The notes: a model not told the origin generated them from the sequence alone. A DNA stretch of 64,000 bases from Naematelia aurantialba (GCA_021527695.1 JAKFAO010000001.1:1426001-1490000), one strand, 5' to 3'; counted from the stretch's first letter, positions 1-9,380 are shown. Translations and numbers: made by a program.

Positions 1-184
1 GAAATATGGGATGAGTCCAGGCGTCCTGTCCTCGGCGAGTCTTCTCATTAGAGAAGGTATGACATTTCGGCCACTGCGCCGATTTTTTGTCATCTCAGAG
101 AGACCGAGTGCATAAGCAAGGTAGAACGGATGCCTTCCGTTGAGTGACCAGATCCTGGCTACCCGTTTGGTCGACCCTATCGGA
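1..184. other. Left flank of the retrotransposon block
   Basis: No coding frame, RNA gene or LTR is visible here. Joined to 12957 onward it gives the probable empty site, so the block landed in intergenic DNA about 140 bases beyond the stop codon of the gene at 13094-15481. Confidence 0.6.
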
Positions 185-189
185 CAAAC
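185..189. repeat. Target site duplication CAAAC, left copy
   Basis: CAAAC abuts the 5' LTR and recurs directly after the 3' LTR at 12952-12956. Five bases is the usual duplication length for Ty3/gypsy integrases. Confidence 0.85.
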
Positions 190-453
190 TGTCATGGAAT
201 CCATCGCACTTCCCCTTTTAGGATATATCGTCTAAGGGAACCCGTATCGCCCCGAACGTGCCCCGTCCCTTAGTAATCCATTCGATGAGTCCCTGTAGGG
301 TGACGTAGTCCCTCGTATATAGCAGATCAACTCTGTCTCGATATCCTCATCGAATGTATCGCATCTCATCTCAAGTATACATCCGTTCTATATAGAAACC
401 GTTCGTCCACGCCAGGTATACCACCGCCGTAACCCGTACCACAGCCCGTGACA
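190..453 (+). repeat. Outer element 5' LTR (264 bp)
   Basis: It starts TGTCATGG and ends GTGACA, giving TGTCA/TGACA terminal inverted repeats. It contains a TATA box, TATATA at 316-321. About 30 bases downstream, at 349-361, lies the sequence complementary to the primer site after the LTR, so 349 is the likely 5' end of the transcript. Confidence 0.9.
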
Positions 454-592
454 GTCGATACATTCGATTTGTACTTGCCGTGGACCGTAATGTCTACCTC
501 TCCCACCGATAACACCGATACCCTAGCCGTAGCCACCAATACGGCTCCTCCGAACCCGTCTGGTACGGGGACGAGGAGATCCGCTAGGCAGG
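454..592 (+). other. Leader remnant of outer element
   Basis: This is noncoding leader downstream of the outer LTR and holds the primer site. It breaks off at 592, where the inner element starts. The outer gag that should follow is gone, and outer sequence resumes at 8741 in the middle of pol. Confidence 0.6.
456..468 (+). promoter_or_regulatory. Self-primer binding site of outer element
   Basis: CGATACATTCGAT, three bases after the LTR, is the exact reverse complement of LTR positions 349-361. In Tf1/sushi-type elements the folded-back 5' end of the transcript primes minus-strand synthesis in place of a tRNA. The location fits this, and no search for a matching tRNA was possible. Confidence 0.65.
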
Positions 593-1120
593 TGTCATGA
601 CGGAGACGTCGTCGAGTCGTCACGTGACTATCCACGCGACCGGGATGGCGGCATGGCTGTCACGTGGGGCTTGAGGAACTCGTCTAGGTTGAGCGAGTAT
701 CTACTCGTCTCGACGAGAGTATATAGAATTTACCGGATTGTAGTGAGGGTCCAGCCGGGATGGCGGCATGGCTGTCACGTGGGGCTTGAGGAACTCGTCT
801 AGGTTGAGCGAGTATCTACTCGTCTCGACGAGAGTATATAGAATTTACCGGATTGTAGTGAGGTTCCTCAGCGATCCTCGATTGAGTCCCATAGTCCAAG
901 ACCCAACGATCTCGCTCTAACTTCGACGGGTCTACAACCACTCATCTGAGTTCTTCTAGATCGCCCAGGTCTCAGTCCACGTCCCCCCACCTCCACGTCC
1001 CCGTCCCAAGTCAAGGCTTTCCTCATTCTCTCAACGAGTTCCCGCGGAACTCGTCCACTTCCAAGCCAGTCGTTGTGCAGCGGTCCCAGGTCGCCGAAGT
1101 TAGACCGGAGCATCGTGACA
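593..1120 (+). repeat. Inner element 5' LTR (413 bp plus private 115-bp duplication)
   Basis: It starts TGTCATGACGG and ends CATCGTGACA. Without the insertion it matches the 413-bp 3' LTR (8120-8532) with no difference seen by eye. Positions 642-748 are repeated at 757-863, separated by an 8-base filler (749-756) not found in the other LTR. The duplicated unit carries the TATA box, so this LTR has two (720-725 and 835-840). GTCACGTGAC at 619-628 is a perfect palindrome with an E-box core. The five bases before it (GCAGG) are not repeated after either 3' LTR end. Confidence 0.9.
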
Positions 1121-1122
1121 GT

Positions 1123-1136
1123 ATCGAGGATCGCTG
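1123..1136 (+). promoter_or_regulatory. Self-primer binding site of inner element
   Basis: ATCGAGGATCGCTG, two bases after the LTR, is the exact reverse complement of LTR positions 869-882. That LTR segment begins about 30 bases after the TATATA at 835-840, where the transcript should start. This is the arrangement of self-priming Tf1/sushi retrotransposons. Confidence 0.7.
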
Positions 1137-1170
1137 TTACCGCGCACAACCATCAAGCCAAGTTAACGCC

Positions 1171-2394
1171 ATGTCCATTCCACCTTCCTCACGAGTCACT
1201 CGCCAAGCAGCGCGAGATCAGGGACGATTGAACTCTGGGGTTCAAGAGGACCCCGAGGGTTCGGGTTCGTTCGTCGACTTCGGTGAGCAGATCGACGAGC
1301 GACAAGAGGGGTCTCGACGAGATCCTTCCCCACAACAGAGCCCGGAGCGAGCCTCCCACACCCCTTTCGTCCCGCCTGTCATAGACCCTGCTGTTTTCCA
1401 ACAGCAAATGATGGCGTATATGAGCGCCATAGCCACACAGCAGCAACACCAACAGTGGGAGCGCGAGCGATTCGTCAGGGATTCGTCGAGTCCCTCGTCA
1501 AACTTCAAGGAACCAAAAGCTCGAGAGCCCGATACCTTCAATGGTCGAGCTCCCGAGAAACTCAACCAGTTCATTATGGAATGTGATCTGGTGTTCAAGC
1601 TTCAGCCCTCTCGGTACTACACTGAGGAGATCAAGGTGACGTTCATGATGAGTTACTTACGAGGTGTAGCTCTCGACGCCGTTCGACCATTGGCAACAGC
1701 AGTTCCCCCGGCTATCGAGCTTTCGTCGAGAGATGCCTTTGTGAGGTATCTTAAGGATAATTTCGGGGACCCCGACGAGAGGGGTACGGCTCGTCGAAAT
1801 CTCAAGGAGTTGAGACAGACGGGAACTGCCTCTGAGTACTTCGCTCGAATGAGAGAGCTGATTGCAGTCCTGGGTTGGAGAGACCAGGAACCTATAGTTG
1901 ACAAGGCTATAGATGGTCTCTCGTCAACTATGAAAGACGAACTGGCTCGACATGGCCGAGAGTTTGAGAGTTTCGACGAGTTAATCCGATTCGTTGTCCC
2001 TCTCGACAATCGTCTCCGTGTCCGGGACCAGGAGAGAAAGGCCGAGTCGGCGCGCAGGCCGGAGGCGGGAAGGGCCCCATTGACTAAGCCCTTCCTCCCG
2101 CCTACTCCCTCTTCTTCTTCGGCCACCCCTTCCAACCTTGGGCGAGAGCTTCAAGGACCTCGCCCACCGGTTGAGAACTCGTCGAGTTCTTTGGGGCCTG
2201 TGCCTCGGGGATCTCTCCCCGAGAGAGAGAGAGAGAGGCGGCGAGTAGAAAACGCCTGTTACAGGTGTGGACAATCGGGGCATTTCCTCCCAAACTGTCC
2301 CCTTACGAGGATGGGATCTCGTCCACTCCCGCCCACTCCCAGCAGACCTTCTCCTGTCCCCGGACCGGGCACCAAGGAGGAGCCAAAAGATTGA
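1171..2394 (+). CDS. Gag of inner gypsy element
   Basis: A 407-aa capsid/nucleocapsid protein. The ATG at 1171 is the first after the LTR and primer site; the frame is also open upstream into the LTR, but a start there would lie before the primer site. The central part (about residues 110-300) matches the Ty3-type retrotransposon gag domain, including a GTASEYFARMREL helix. The C-terminus has one CCHC zinc knuckle, CYRCGQSGHFLPNC, for RNA packaging. The frame overlaps pol by 130 bases, and pol lies in the -1 frame. No internal stop or frameshift is visible, so the gene looks functional. Confidence 0.9.
   Translation: MSIPPSSRVTRQAARDQGRLNSGVQEDPEGSGSFVDFGEQIDERQEGSRRDPSPQQSPERASHTPFVPPVIDPAVFQQQMMAYMSAIATQQQHQQWERERFVRDSSSPSSNFKEPKAREPDTFNGRAPEKLNQFIMECDLVFKLQPSRYYTEEIKVTFMMSYLRGVALDAVRPLATAVPPAIELSSRDAFVRYLKDNFGDPDERGTARRNLKELRQTGTASEYFARMRELIAVLGWRDQEPIVDKAIDGLSSTMKDELARHGREFESFDELIRFVVPLDNRLRVRDQERKAESARRPEAGRAPLTKPFLPPTPSSSSATPSNLGRELQGPRPPVENSSSSLGPVPRGSLPERERERRRVENACYRCGQSGHFLPNCPLTRMGSRPLPPTPSRPSPVPGPGTKEEPKD
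2289..2295 (+). promoter_or_regulatory. Candidate -1 ribosomal frameshift site C CCA AAC
   Basis: The heptamer has the canonical X XXY YYZ form and lies in the right gag phase (CCA and AAC are gag codons) within the gag-pol overlap. Slipping back one base enters the pol frame, which has no ATG suited to independent initiation. A short possible stem (CGAG 2306-2309 with CTCG 2318-2321) follows 10 bases later; its role is unproven. Confidence 0.6.
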
Positions 2395-5300
2395 GGGATA
2401 TGCTTGCCGCAGAGACTACATATCCCGCCAATTTAGTGCTCTCTGCTACCTCCTTAGCTCGTACTATGGATAGTTCGGACTCACTTGTAGACATCGACTC
2501 GACAAAAACTGTACATTCGTCGAGTCAAGATACCCATTCGTCGATCATCGACAAACGAAATATACCTTTGAATTGTGGTGAGCCTTTTAGACTCTCCAAA
2601 GACCAGGCTGTCGTTGCTGGGCAACTAGGCGAGTCCGATTCGTTGGCCACGATACTCCTTGATTCCGGAGCTAGTGGTAACTTCATCGACGAGGGTTTCG
2701 TCGACTCCGAGGGATTCGACAAATACCCACATACCAAACCTCGTCGACTAACCTTGTTTGACGGGGAGCCAAGCAAAGCGGGACCAATCAAGTGGTACGT
2801 CGAGGCCCCGCTCACAGTAGTGGGATCGACCAGGGTTGAAAGATTCGATGTTACTCGCCTATCAGGGGCGGACATTGTTCTCGGCTACTCCTGGCTCAAA
2901 GAGCACGGAGTAACTCTCGACTTCGGTGAACGATTGGTTTCGACTCGACGATCGAGAATGCTTTCGTCGAGTGACGAACCAATAGTCGTCAAAATACCAT
3001 CGTCCCCGAGCAAATCCATGCCCTTGCCCATGCCCGAGGCTAAGACCCCCATCGCCACAGTCCCAGCATTGGATTCGTCCAATTCCATGTCCAAGCCCAC
3101 GTCCACGTCCAGTCCCAAGTCAAGTTCCAAGCCAGCCCCCATGCTCAGGGGACGCGAGGAGTCGCTCGGTTCCATCAAGGGAGTCGTCGAGCTCAAGAGC
3201 GCGTTCAAGTCCAAGTCGTCGAATCGTTCAAGGTCCAAGGTCAGGTTCAGGGAGGGAATGACCCCGGATGTCAGGATTCCTGGAGGAGTCCTCAGGTTTC
3301 CTAACAGCATACCGGTGAGACAACCTAGTCGTTGGATATCTCGTGACGCTCCTACAGGAAATCGAGAGGAAAGCGTCGAGCGACTGTGTGCAGTCGACGA
3401 GTCGCCAGAATTCGACCAATCCTTCGTCGGAGTAGAGACGTTGCCGAGCTTCGGTGAACTCGAGTTGACTCCCGAGGAATTAGACGAGATCACAAGTCAA
3501 GTTCCCGTGACATACCAAGGTTACCTTGATATATTCCATCCTAGATGGGGAACCGAGACCTTGCCACCTCATAGGGAGTATGACTTGAAGTTCTCGCTGA
3601 AACCTGAGGCTAAGCTTCGTCTGGCGCCATTGTACGAGCTGAACCCGTCTCAGGTGGAGGTTTTGAGATCAACCATTGAGAGGGAATTGGCTGCTGGACG
3701 AATTAGGCCAAGCAACTCGCCATATGGATCGCCGACCTTCTTTGTCCCCAAGAAAGATGGACGAAGTCGAATGGTCGTCGATTTTCGTCGACTCAATCAG
3801 GCAACCGTCCCGGATGCGTATCCATTGCCATTGATTAGCCAAATCATCAACGAATTGGGCCAATCCAAGTATTTCACCAAGTTAGACTTGGTGGGGGCGT
3901 ACCAACTCTTGAGGGTGGCACCGGGGAATGAACATCTTACAGCGTTCAGGACTCAATTGGGAATGTTTGAGTCACTGGTGGTGCGGGACGGTCTCAAGAA
4001 TGCTCCTGCGGTATTCCAACATTTCCTCAACGAAGTCTTCCGAGATCTTATTGGGCGAGGAGTTACGATATATATCGACGATATCCTTATCCACGCGTCG
4101 ACACTCGACGAGTTACGTGATCTCACTCGACGAGTATTCGACATTGTTAGAAAGACGTCGCTCTTCCTGAAAGCCAGCAAGTGCGAATTTGAAAAGGAGA
4201 GCGTGACATTCTTGGGCTTCGTGGTGTCTAATAACGGGGTGGGAGCGAATTCCGAGTATGTTCAAGGCATAGTCGACTTCCCGGCACCTCGAACGGTTCG
4301 GCAGGTTCGACGATTCCTGGGGATGGCAAGCTATTATCGTCGATTCGTCCCTCATTTTGCCAAGATCGCGGGACCCCTCCATAAGTTGACAGGCAAGGAC
4401 GTCCCATTCGTCTGGGAAAAGGGACAGCAGGCAGCATTCGACGATATCAAACGACTCATGACGACCGCACCGGTACTCGCCCACTTCAGTCCCGAGTTTG
4501 AGACGATCGTTCAGGCGGATGCATCCCTATACGGATGGGGGTTCGTAATTTCGCAGATCAACTCGGAAACGGGGCATGAGCATCCAGTGGCAATCGAGTC
4601 TGGTGCGTTTCAAGGGTCTGAGCTTAACTATACAGTGACCGAGAAAGAGTTCTTGGCGATCGTGATGGCCTTTCGTCGAAAGCGCCATCTGCTCATGCAG
4701 GTCAAGTCGACTGTGATCACGGATCATTTGAACTTGACATATTGGATGGAGCCGAGGCAGCTTAATCCTAGGCAGGCCAGGTGGGTGGATCTACTGTCGG
4801 GATTCGACTACAATATTGTCTATCGTCCAGGGGTACATGCTACCTACCCAGATGCTCTCTCTCGACGACCCGACTACCAACCTGGACCACTCGCCGAGCA
4901 GGAGGAGACTCTCGTCCAAGCCCTCCCGAGTCTCAACGAATCCTCTACCGTTACAACGTCCTTGTCCCATATGATTAGAGCGTTGACAGTGGTTGATGAT
5001 GATGGGAACAACGAGGACGTTGTTGATGGCGAGGGCATCGACGAGACTCACGAAGCGGATTCCCTTGGAGACGACGACGGCGGTTTGATATCCATCGAGG
5101 ATGTGGCCGAAGGAGTAGATGAGGATCCCGAGTTGGAGCAGGTGAGAGTCGAGTTGAGTACAGAGGTTGTCGAGTCAGAGGAGGATTCGTCGAGTACCGA
5201 AGGAACTCGTCGACTCACCGGATTCTGTCGTCGACTTGGGATGCCAGATGGTACCAAGGTCGAGCAGTCGGGGCGAGGTTTGCTCCGGGTGGGGGGAAGG

Positions 5301-6626
5301 TTATACATTCCCAACCATAAAGACTTGCGGTTGAAGATACTCAAGTCTCGCCATGAGTCAAGCCTGGCTGGCCACCCGGGAGTGAGTAAAATGCTGGAAC
5401 TGGTCCAAAGAGAGTACTGTTGGCTTGGTCTTAGACGAGATGTCGAACGATTCGTTCGTGGGTGTGCGGTGTGCCAGCGAACGAAGCCCAGTCGGCAGAG
5501 TCCCCATGGGTTTCTTCAATCCCTGGAGATTGCCGATGGACCATGGACGTCGATCTCCATGGATTTCATCGAGGAGTTGCCAAAATCGAGTGGTTACAAC
5601 TCAATCCTAGTGGTGGTCGACCGGTTGACGAAATGGGCCATATTCGTTCCCACAACGACTCGTTTATCGACCGCCAAACTCGTCGACTTAGTCATCGACA
5701 ACGTAGTCACCCAGCATGGTTTCCCTAAGAGTATCATCTCTGATCGGGGCTCCAAGTTTACCAGCAGGTTGTGGGTGGCCATGAATCAAGCATTGGGGAC
5801 TAAGGTCTGTCTCTCTACTGCGTTTCATCCCCAGACAGATGGGCAGACTGAGAGAGTGAACCAAATCCTTGAGCAATACTTGAGGGTATTCGTCGATTAC
5901 AATCAAGATAATTGGTCGAGTCTGCTATCCAGAGCGGCCTTTTCCTACAACAACTCGATTCACTCGACCATAAAGATGTCACCGTTCTTCGCCAATTTCG
6001 GCTATAACGCTCGATGGGTCGAGGAAATCGACGAGTTCGAGAGCGACGTTCCACCAGTCGTCGAAAAGGTCAAATCCCTGACGGAGGTTCACGACCTGTG
6101 TAAGCGGAACATCGAGTTGGCGAATCAGGAGTATGCCAAGCAGTATAACCGTCGTCGACAAGAGGGACCAACCTTCAAGGTAGACGATTTGGTAATGCTT
6201 TCATTGGAAAACGTCAAGACTCGTCGACCCATGAAGAAAATGGATATCCGATATGGAGGGCCATACCGAGTTATGGCCAAGGTAGGGACCAGAGCGTATA
6301 GGTTAAGTCTTCCAGAGAGTATGAAGATTCACAATGTCTTCCATGTATCCTTGCTTCGTCCATTTAGAGCAGCTGAATTCCCAGGGCAAAGTTATGTACC
6401 ACCAGGACCTGTCGAGATCGACGAGGAAGTGGGCGATTCGTTCGAAATCTCAGGAATCGTTGACTCTCGTCGAAATCGGCGGGGCAAGCTTGAGTATCTC
6501 GTCGAATGGTTGGGGTATGAAGGAACAGATGAGGCAGTGACTTGGGAGTTGGCTGAGAATTGTGAAGGGGCCCGGGAAACCATTGAGGCGTTCCACTTGA
6601 ATCATCCCGAGAAACCTGGGCCATAA
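2296..6626 (+). CDS. Pol of inner element: protease, RT, RNase H, integrase, chromodomain
   Basis: The frame is open from 2265 to 6626 and is probably entered by -1 frameshifting from gag. Approximate residue positions counted from 2265: aspartic protease DSG (132), reverse transcriptase with the VVDFRRLN block and YIDD catalytic box (about 603), RNase H D/E/D (first D about 749), integrase HHCC zinc module (about 1030-1065), DDE core (D about 1099, D about 1159, E about 1195), and a C-terminal chromodomain (about 1389-1435) with the aromatic cage region YLVEWLGYEGTDEAVTWE. Chromodomains direct gypsy chromoviruses to heterochromatin. One oddity: the loop usually reading PFGL before the NAPxxFQ box reads RDGL. 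No stop codon or frameshift is visible. Confidence 0.92.
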
Positions 6627-6727
6627 CCAGCTGAGTCGTCGAATCTAATCCATATACCATGTACAGACTGATGATGCTAATTGATAATACTAAAGATACA
6701 GACATGTAGAGGCTACAGGGACTAGAT
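6627..6727 (+). other. Short spacer between pol and the antisense gene
   Basis: About 100 bases lie between the pol stop codon and the stop codon of the convergent antisense gene. Nothing else is recognised. Confidence 0.5.
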
Positions 6728-7728
6728 TCACTCCGAGCCTGGCCCGGTATTCCCACCAGACCCACCCACCGTGCCAGACCCACCTGCCTCACCCTCGCCA
6801 ATAAAGTCGTCAACGATCTCGTCGAGATCCGTACCCAGTGACGTCGCCAGTCGTCGAGCGCGCTGGACCATATAGGTCCGGGTCATGCCCGTGTTCTGGC
6901 GGGCGAGGGCAACAACTGAGAAGAGCTCATGGAGAGTAGCACCCAACGCAACACCCGAAGTCGTCGAAAAGGTAGGAGAACTCGTCGAGGCTTGAGGAGG
7001 TCCCGAGCCTTGGCGAAAGAGACGACTTGGTCGAGAGTAAAGCGAACAATACTTGGAGGCACAAGTCAAACACTTCACATGAGTCGAGACTCGCCAACAG
7101 GTACGCGATTCGGCCAGACAAGTATCACATTTCGGCTCGCCAGGAGTCGCAGAGGGCCAGGCAGTCTGGGAATTAGCTGAGTTCTTTCTATTTTCGTCGA
7201 GAGTTGTGACGAATCGTTGAGTGCTCACCAAAATATACTGATCTGTTCTGGTCTCGTTGCGGCTGCGGCGGCGGGCCCGGGCAGAGCTGTCGGGGTTGGG
7301 CGTGGGGGTAGTGGGCTCTCCGGGCGGGAGAGTAGAGGAGTCGTGGTCAGGGGTCCGGATGTCGAAGATCTCGTCGACTTCCACAACGACTGGGTCCGAG
7401 TTGTCGGTGGCCCAAGTGGGCCCGGAACGAGACGGCTGCTGCTGCTGCGGCTGCTGCCGCTGGTGGTAGGGCGGTGGGGGAGAACGGGGCTGCAACCGGT
7501 TCTGACCGGACGCATAAGGAACTGGTCGAGTTAGTGAGTCCTCGTCGAGTACTCACCTAGGGCCCCAATTTCCTCGATCTCATCATCCGAATCCTCCACC
7601 ACCACAACCTCGACGGGGCGTGGGCCGCCGTAGGGAACCACAGCAATGTTGTGCGCGTGGACGAACCGACCAGCAAAACGAGTTTGCGTACTGGCACGGC
7701 GGGACGCATCTCGTCGAGCCGCGGGCAT
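6728..7728 (-). CDS. Antisense spliced gene of inner element with six-cysteine cluster
   Basis: Read against the retrotransposon. Exon 1 is 7728-7557, the intron 7556-7522 (GTGAGT, branch CTAAC, CAG; only 35 bases) and exon 2 7521-6728, giving 321 aa. Two other acceptors (near 7490 and near 7510) put exon 2 in the wrong frame. The protein starts with a basic segment and an acidic VVVVEDSDDE stretch, then proline/glutamine-rich sequence, a basic RARRRSR patch, and a cluster C-x2-C-x6-C-x8-C-x2-C-x4-C. This resembles the spacing of fungal Zn2Cys6 DNA-binding clusters, though the last spacing is short. The C-terminus is helical, then glycine-rich. A similarly placed gene in the outer element has the same cysteine order. 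The function is unknown; a nucleic-acid-binding accessory protein is a guess. Confidence 0.55.
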
Positions 7729-7801
7729 CCTTGAAGATTTCGTCGATAGTACCTAAGTGTCAGTGAGTCTTACCTTAAAATTTGACGTGGTAGAGAACGA
7801 G

Positions 7802-7868
<67 letters not shown>

Positions 7869-8119
7869 AAGAAAGAAGAGAGATGGGGAGTTCTACGGTG
7901 AGTGGTTTCGTTCTCGCCGAGTCCTTTATGGTCTGTGCTGTCGCCAGGTTACCGTGCCATCTACGCTACGGCGACTCTCGGGATTAGTCGAGCGTGGCAA
8001 GCATGGCGACGGCGACAGCGATGGCAGTGCCACTGATAGCTTGCCGCCATGGTGCATGGTGGTGCATACGGGAGGAATGGTCTAGTCTCGCAGGAGCTCG
8101 ACCATAATGGTGGGCAGAG
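7729..8119 (+). other. Inner element 3' noncoding region
   Basis: Sequence between the start of the antisense gene and the 3' LTR. It contains a GA microsatellite and presumably the promoter of the antisense gene. The bases just before the LTR (GGTGGGCAGAG) form only a weak polypurine tract. Confidence 0.5.
7806..7869 (+). repeat. (GA)n microsatellite
   Basis: An almost perfect AG repeat of about 54 bases runs on into GGGAGAGAGAAAG. It lies about 80 bases upstream of the antisense gene start and about 250 bases before the 3' LTR. It could act as an extra polypurine tract, which is speculative. Confidence 0.85.
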
Positions 8120-8532
8120 TGTCATGACGGAGACGTCGTCGAGTCGTCACGTGACTATCCACGCGACCGGGATGGCGGCATGGCTGTCACGTGGGGCTTG
8201 AGGAACTCGTCTAGGTTGAGCGAGTATCTACTCGTCTCGACGAGAGTATATAGAATTTACCGGATTGTAGTGAGGTTCCTCAGCGATCCTCGATTGAGTC
8301 CCATAGTCCAAGACCCAACGATCTCGCTCTAACTTCGACGGGTCTACAACCACTCATCTGAGTTCTTCTAGATCGCCCAGGTCTCAGTCCACGTCCCCCC
8401 ACCTCCACGTCCCCGTCCCAAGTCAAGGCTTTCCTCATTCTCTCAACGAGTTCCCGCGGAACTCGTCCACTTCCAAGCCAGTCGTTGTGCAGCGGTCCCA
8501 GGTCGCCGAAGTTAGACCGGAGCATCGTGACA
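8120..8532 (+). repeat. Inner element 3' LTR (413 bp)
   Basis: TGTCATGACGG to CATCGTGACA, with no difference from the 5' LTR seen by eye except that it lacks the 115-bp insertion. Near-identity implies a recent insertion. Confidence 0.9.
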
Positions 8533-8740
8533 TCGCTCTAACTTCGACGGGTCTACAACCACTCATCTGAGTTCTTCTAGATCGCCCAAGTCTCAGTCCA
8601 CGTCCCCCAACTCCACGTCCCAGTCCCAAGTCAAGGCTTTCCTCATTCTCTCAACGAGTTCACGCGGAACTCGTCCACTTCCAAGCCAGTCGTTGTGCAG
8701 CGGTCCCAGGTCGCCGAAGTTAGACCGGAGCATCGTGACA
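8533..8740 (+). repeat. Truncated second copy of the inner-family LTR (208 bp)
   Basis: Starts inside the LTR at TCGCTCTAACTTCG and runs to the LTR terminus CATCGTGACA. It carries several substitutions not shared by the two full LTRs, for example CCCAAG for CCCAGG and TCACGCGG for TCCCGCGG. It is therefore an older, separate copy rather than a simple tandem duplication. Outer pol sequence follows directly. Confidence 0.85.
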
Positions 8741-9380
8741 CTTTCCTTGGTTTCGCCAACTTTTACCGGACACTCATTCCCGACTTTGCGAAGATCACGA
8801 AGCCGTTACATAGACTCGCGAAGAAGGACATGCCTTTCGTATTTGGCGACACGGAACGCGTGTCATGGAATACGGTCAAAGACGCCATTAGCACGGCACC
8901 CATTGTCCGTCACTACGATCCAGATCTTCCATGTACTGTGGAAACCGATGCGTCGGACTATGCGATCGGAGCCATACTCTCCCAAACGGATCACGAAGGG
9001 GTGACACGGCCCGTTGCATTCACCTCTCGAGGCCTCACTCCTCCGGAGTTGAACTACGAGGTACATGACAAGGAGTTCCTTGCCATCGTATATGCTTTCC
9101 AAGAGTGGAGGCATTATCTAGAGGGGAGTAAGGTAATGGTGGAAGTCCAAAGTGACCACAGGTCACTAGAAACCTGGATGACAACCAAAAGTCTAAACCG
9201 ACGACGTGCCAGATGGTACTTATATATGTCAGGTTTCGACTTTAAGGTATGATACCGCCCGGGAAAGCTCTCAACGAAACCCGACGCGCTTTCACGGCGT
9301 GCAGATTACCAGCCTACGGACACGGAACAGACGACGCTATCCAAGGAGCTAAACCCGCATAACGTACGAGCATTACTACG
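8741..9380 (+). pseudogene. Outer element pol fragment: end of RT and RNase H
   Basis: Opens in the RT connection motif FLGFANFYRTLIPDFAKI and continues through RNase H (TDASDYAIGAILSQ, KEFLAIVYAF, DHRSLETW) to the hinge DALSRR. An in-frame TGA at 9250-9252 replaces a residue in the usual FKVxYRPGK block, consistent with a CGA-to-TGA transition. Otherwise the frame stays open to 9380, where a solo LTR interrupts it. Gag, protease and the RT core expected upstream are absent. Confidence 0.85.

Noticed and set aside
366..635. Minus-strand 89-codon frame across the outer 5' LTR
   Set aside because: It spans the LTR end, primer site and the junction with the inner LTR, and has no family features.
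868..1149. Minus-strand frame inside the inner LTR (repeated at 8280-8629)
   Set aside because: Lies wholly in LTR sequence and recurs only because the LTR recurs.
1075..1170. Upstream extension of gag into the LTR
   Set aside because: Would start before the LTR end and primer site; the ATG at 1171 is the reasonable start.
7347..7556. Alanine-run reading of the antisense gene using an acceptor at 7490
   Set aside because: Leads quickly to a stop and loses the cysteine cluster; the acceptor at 7522 keeps the long frame.
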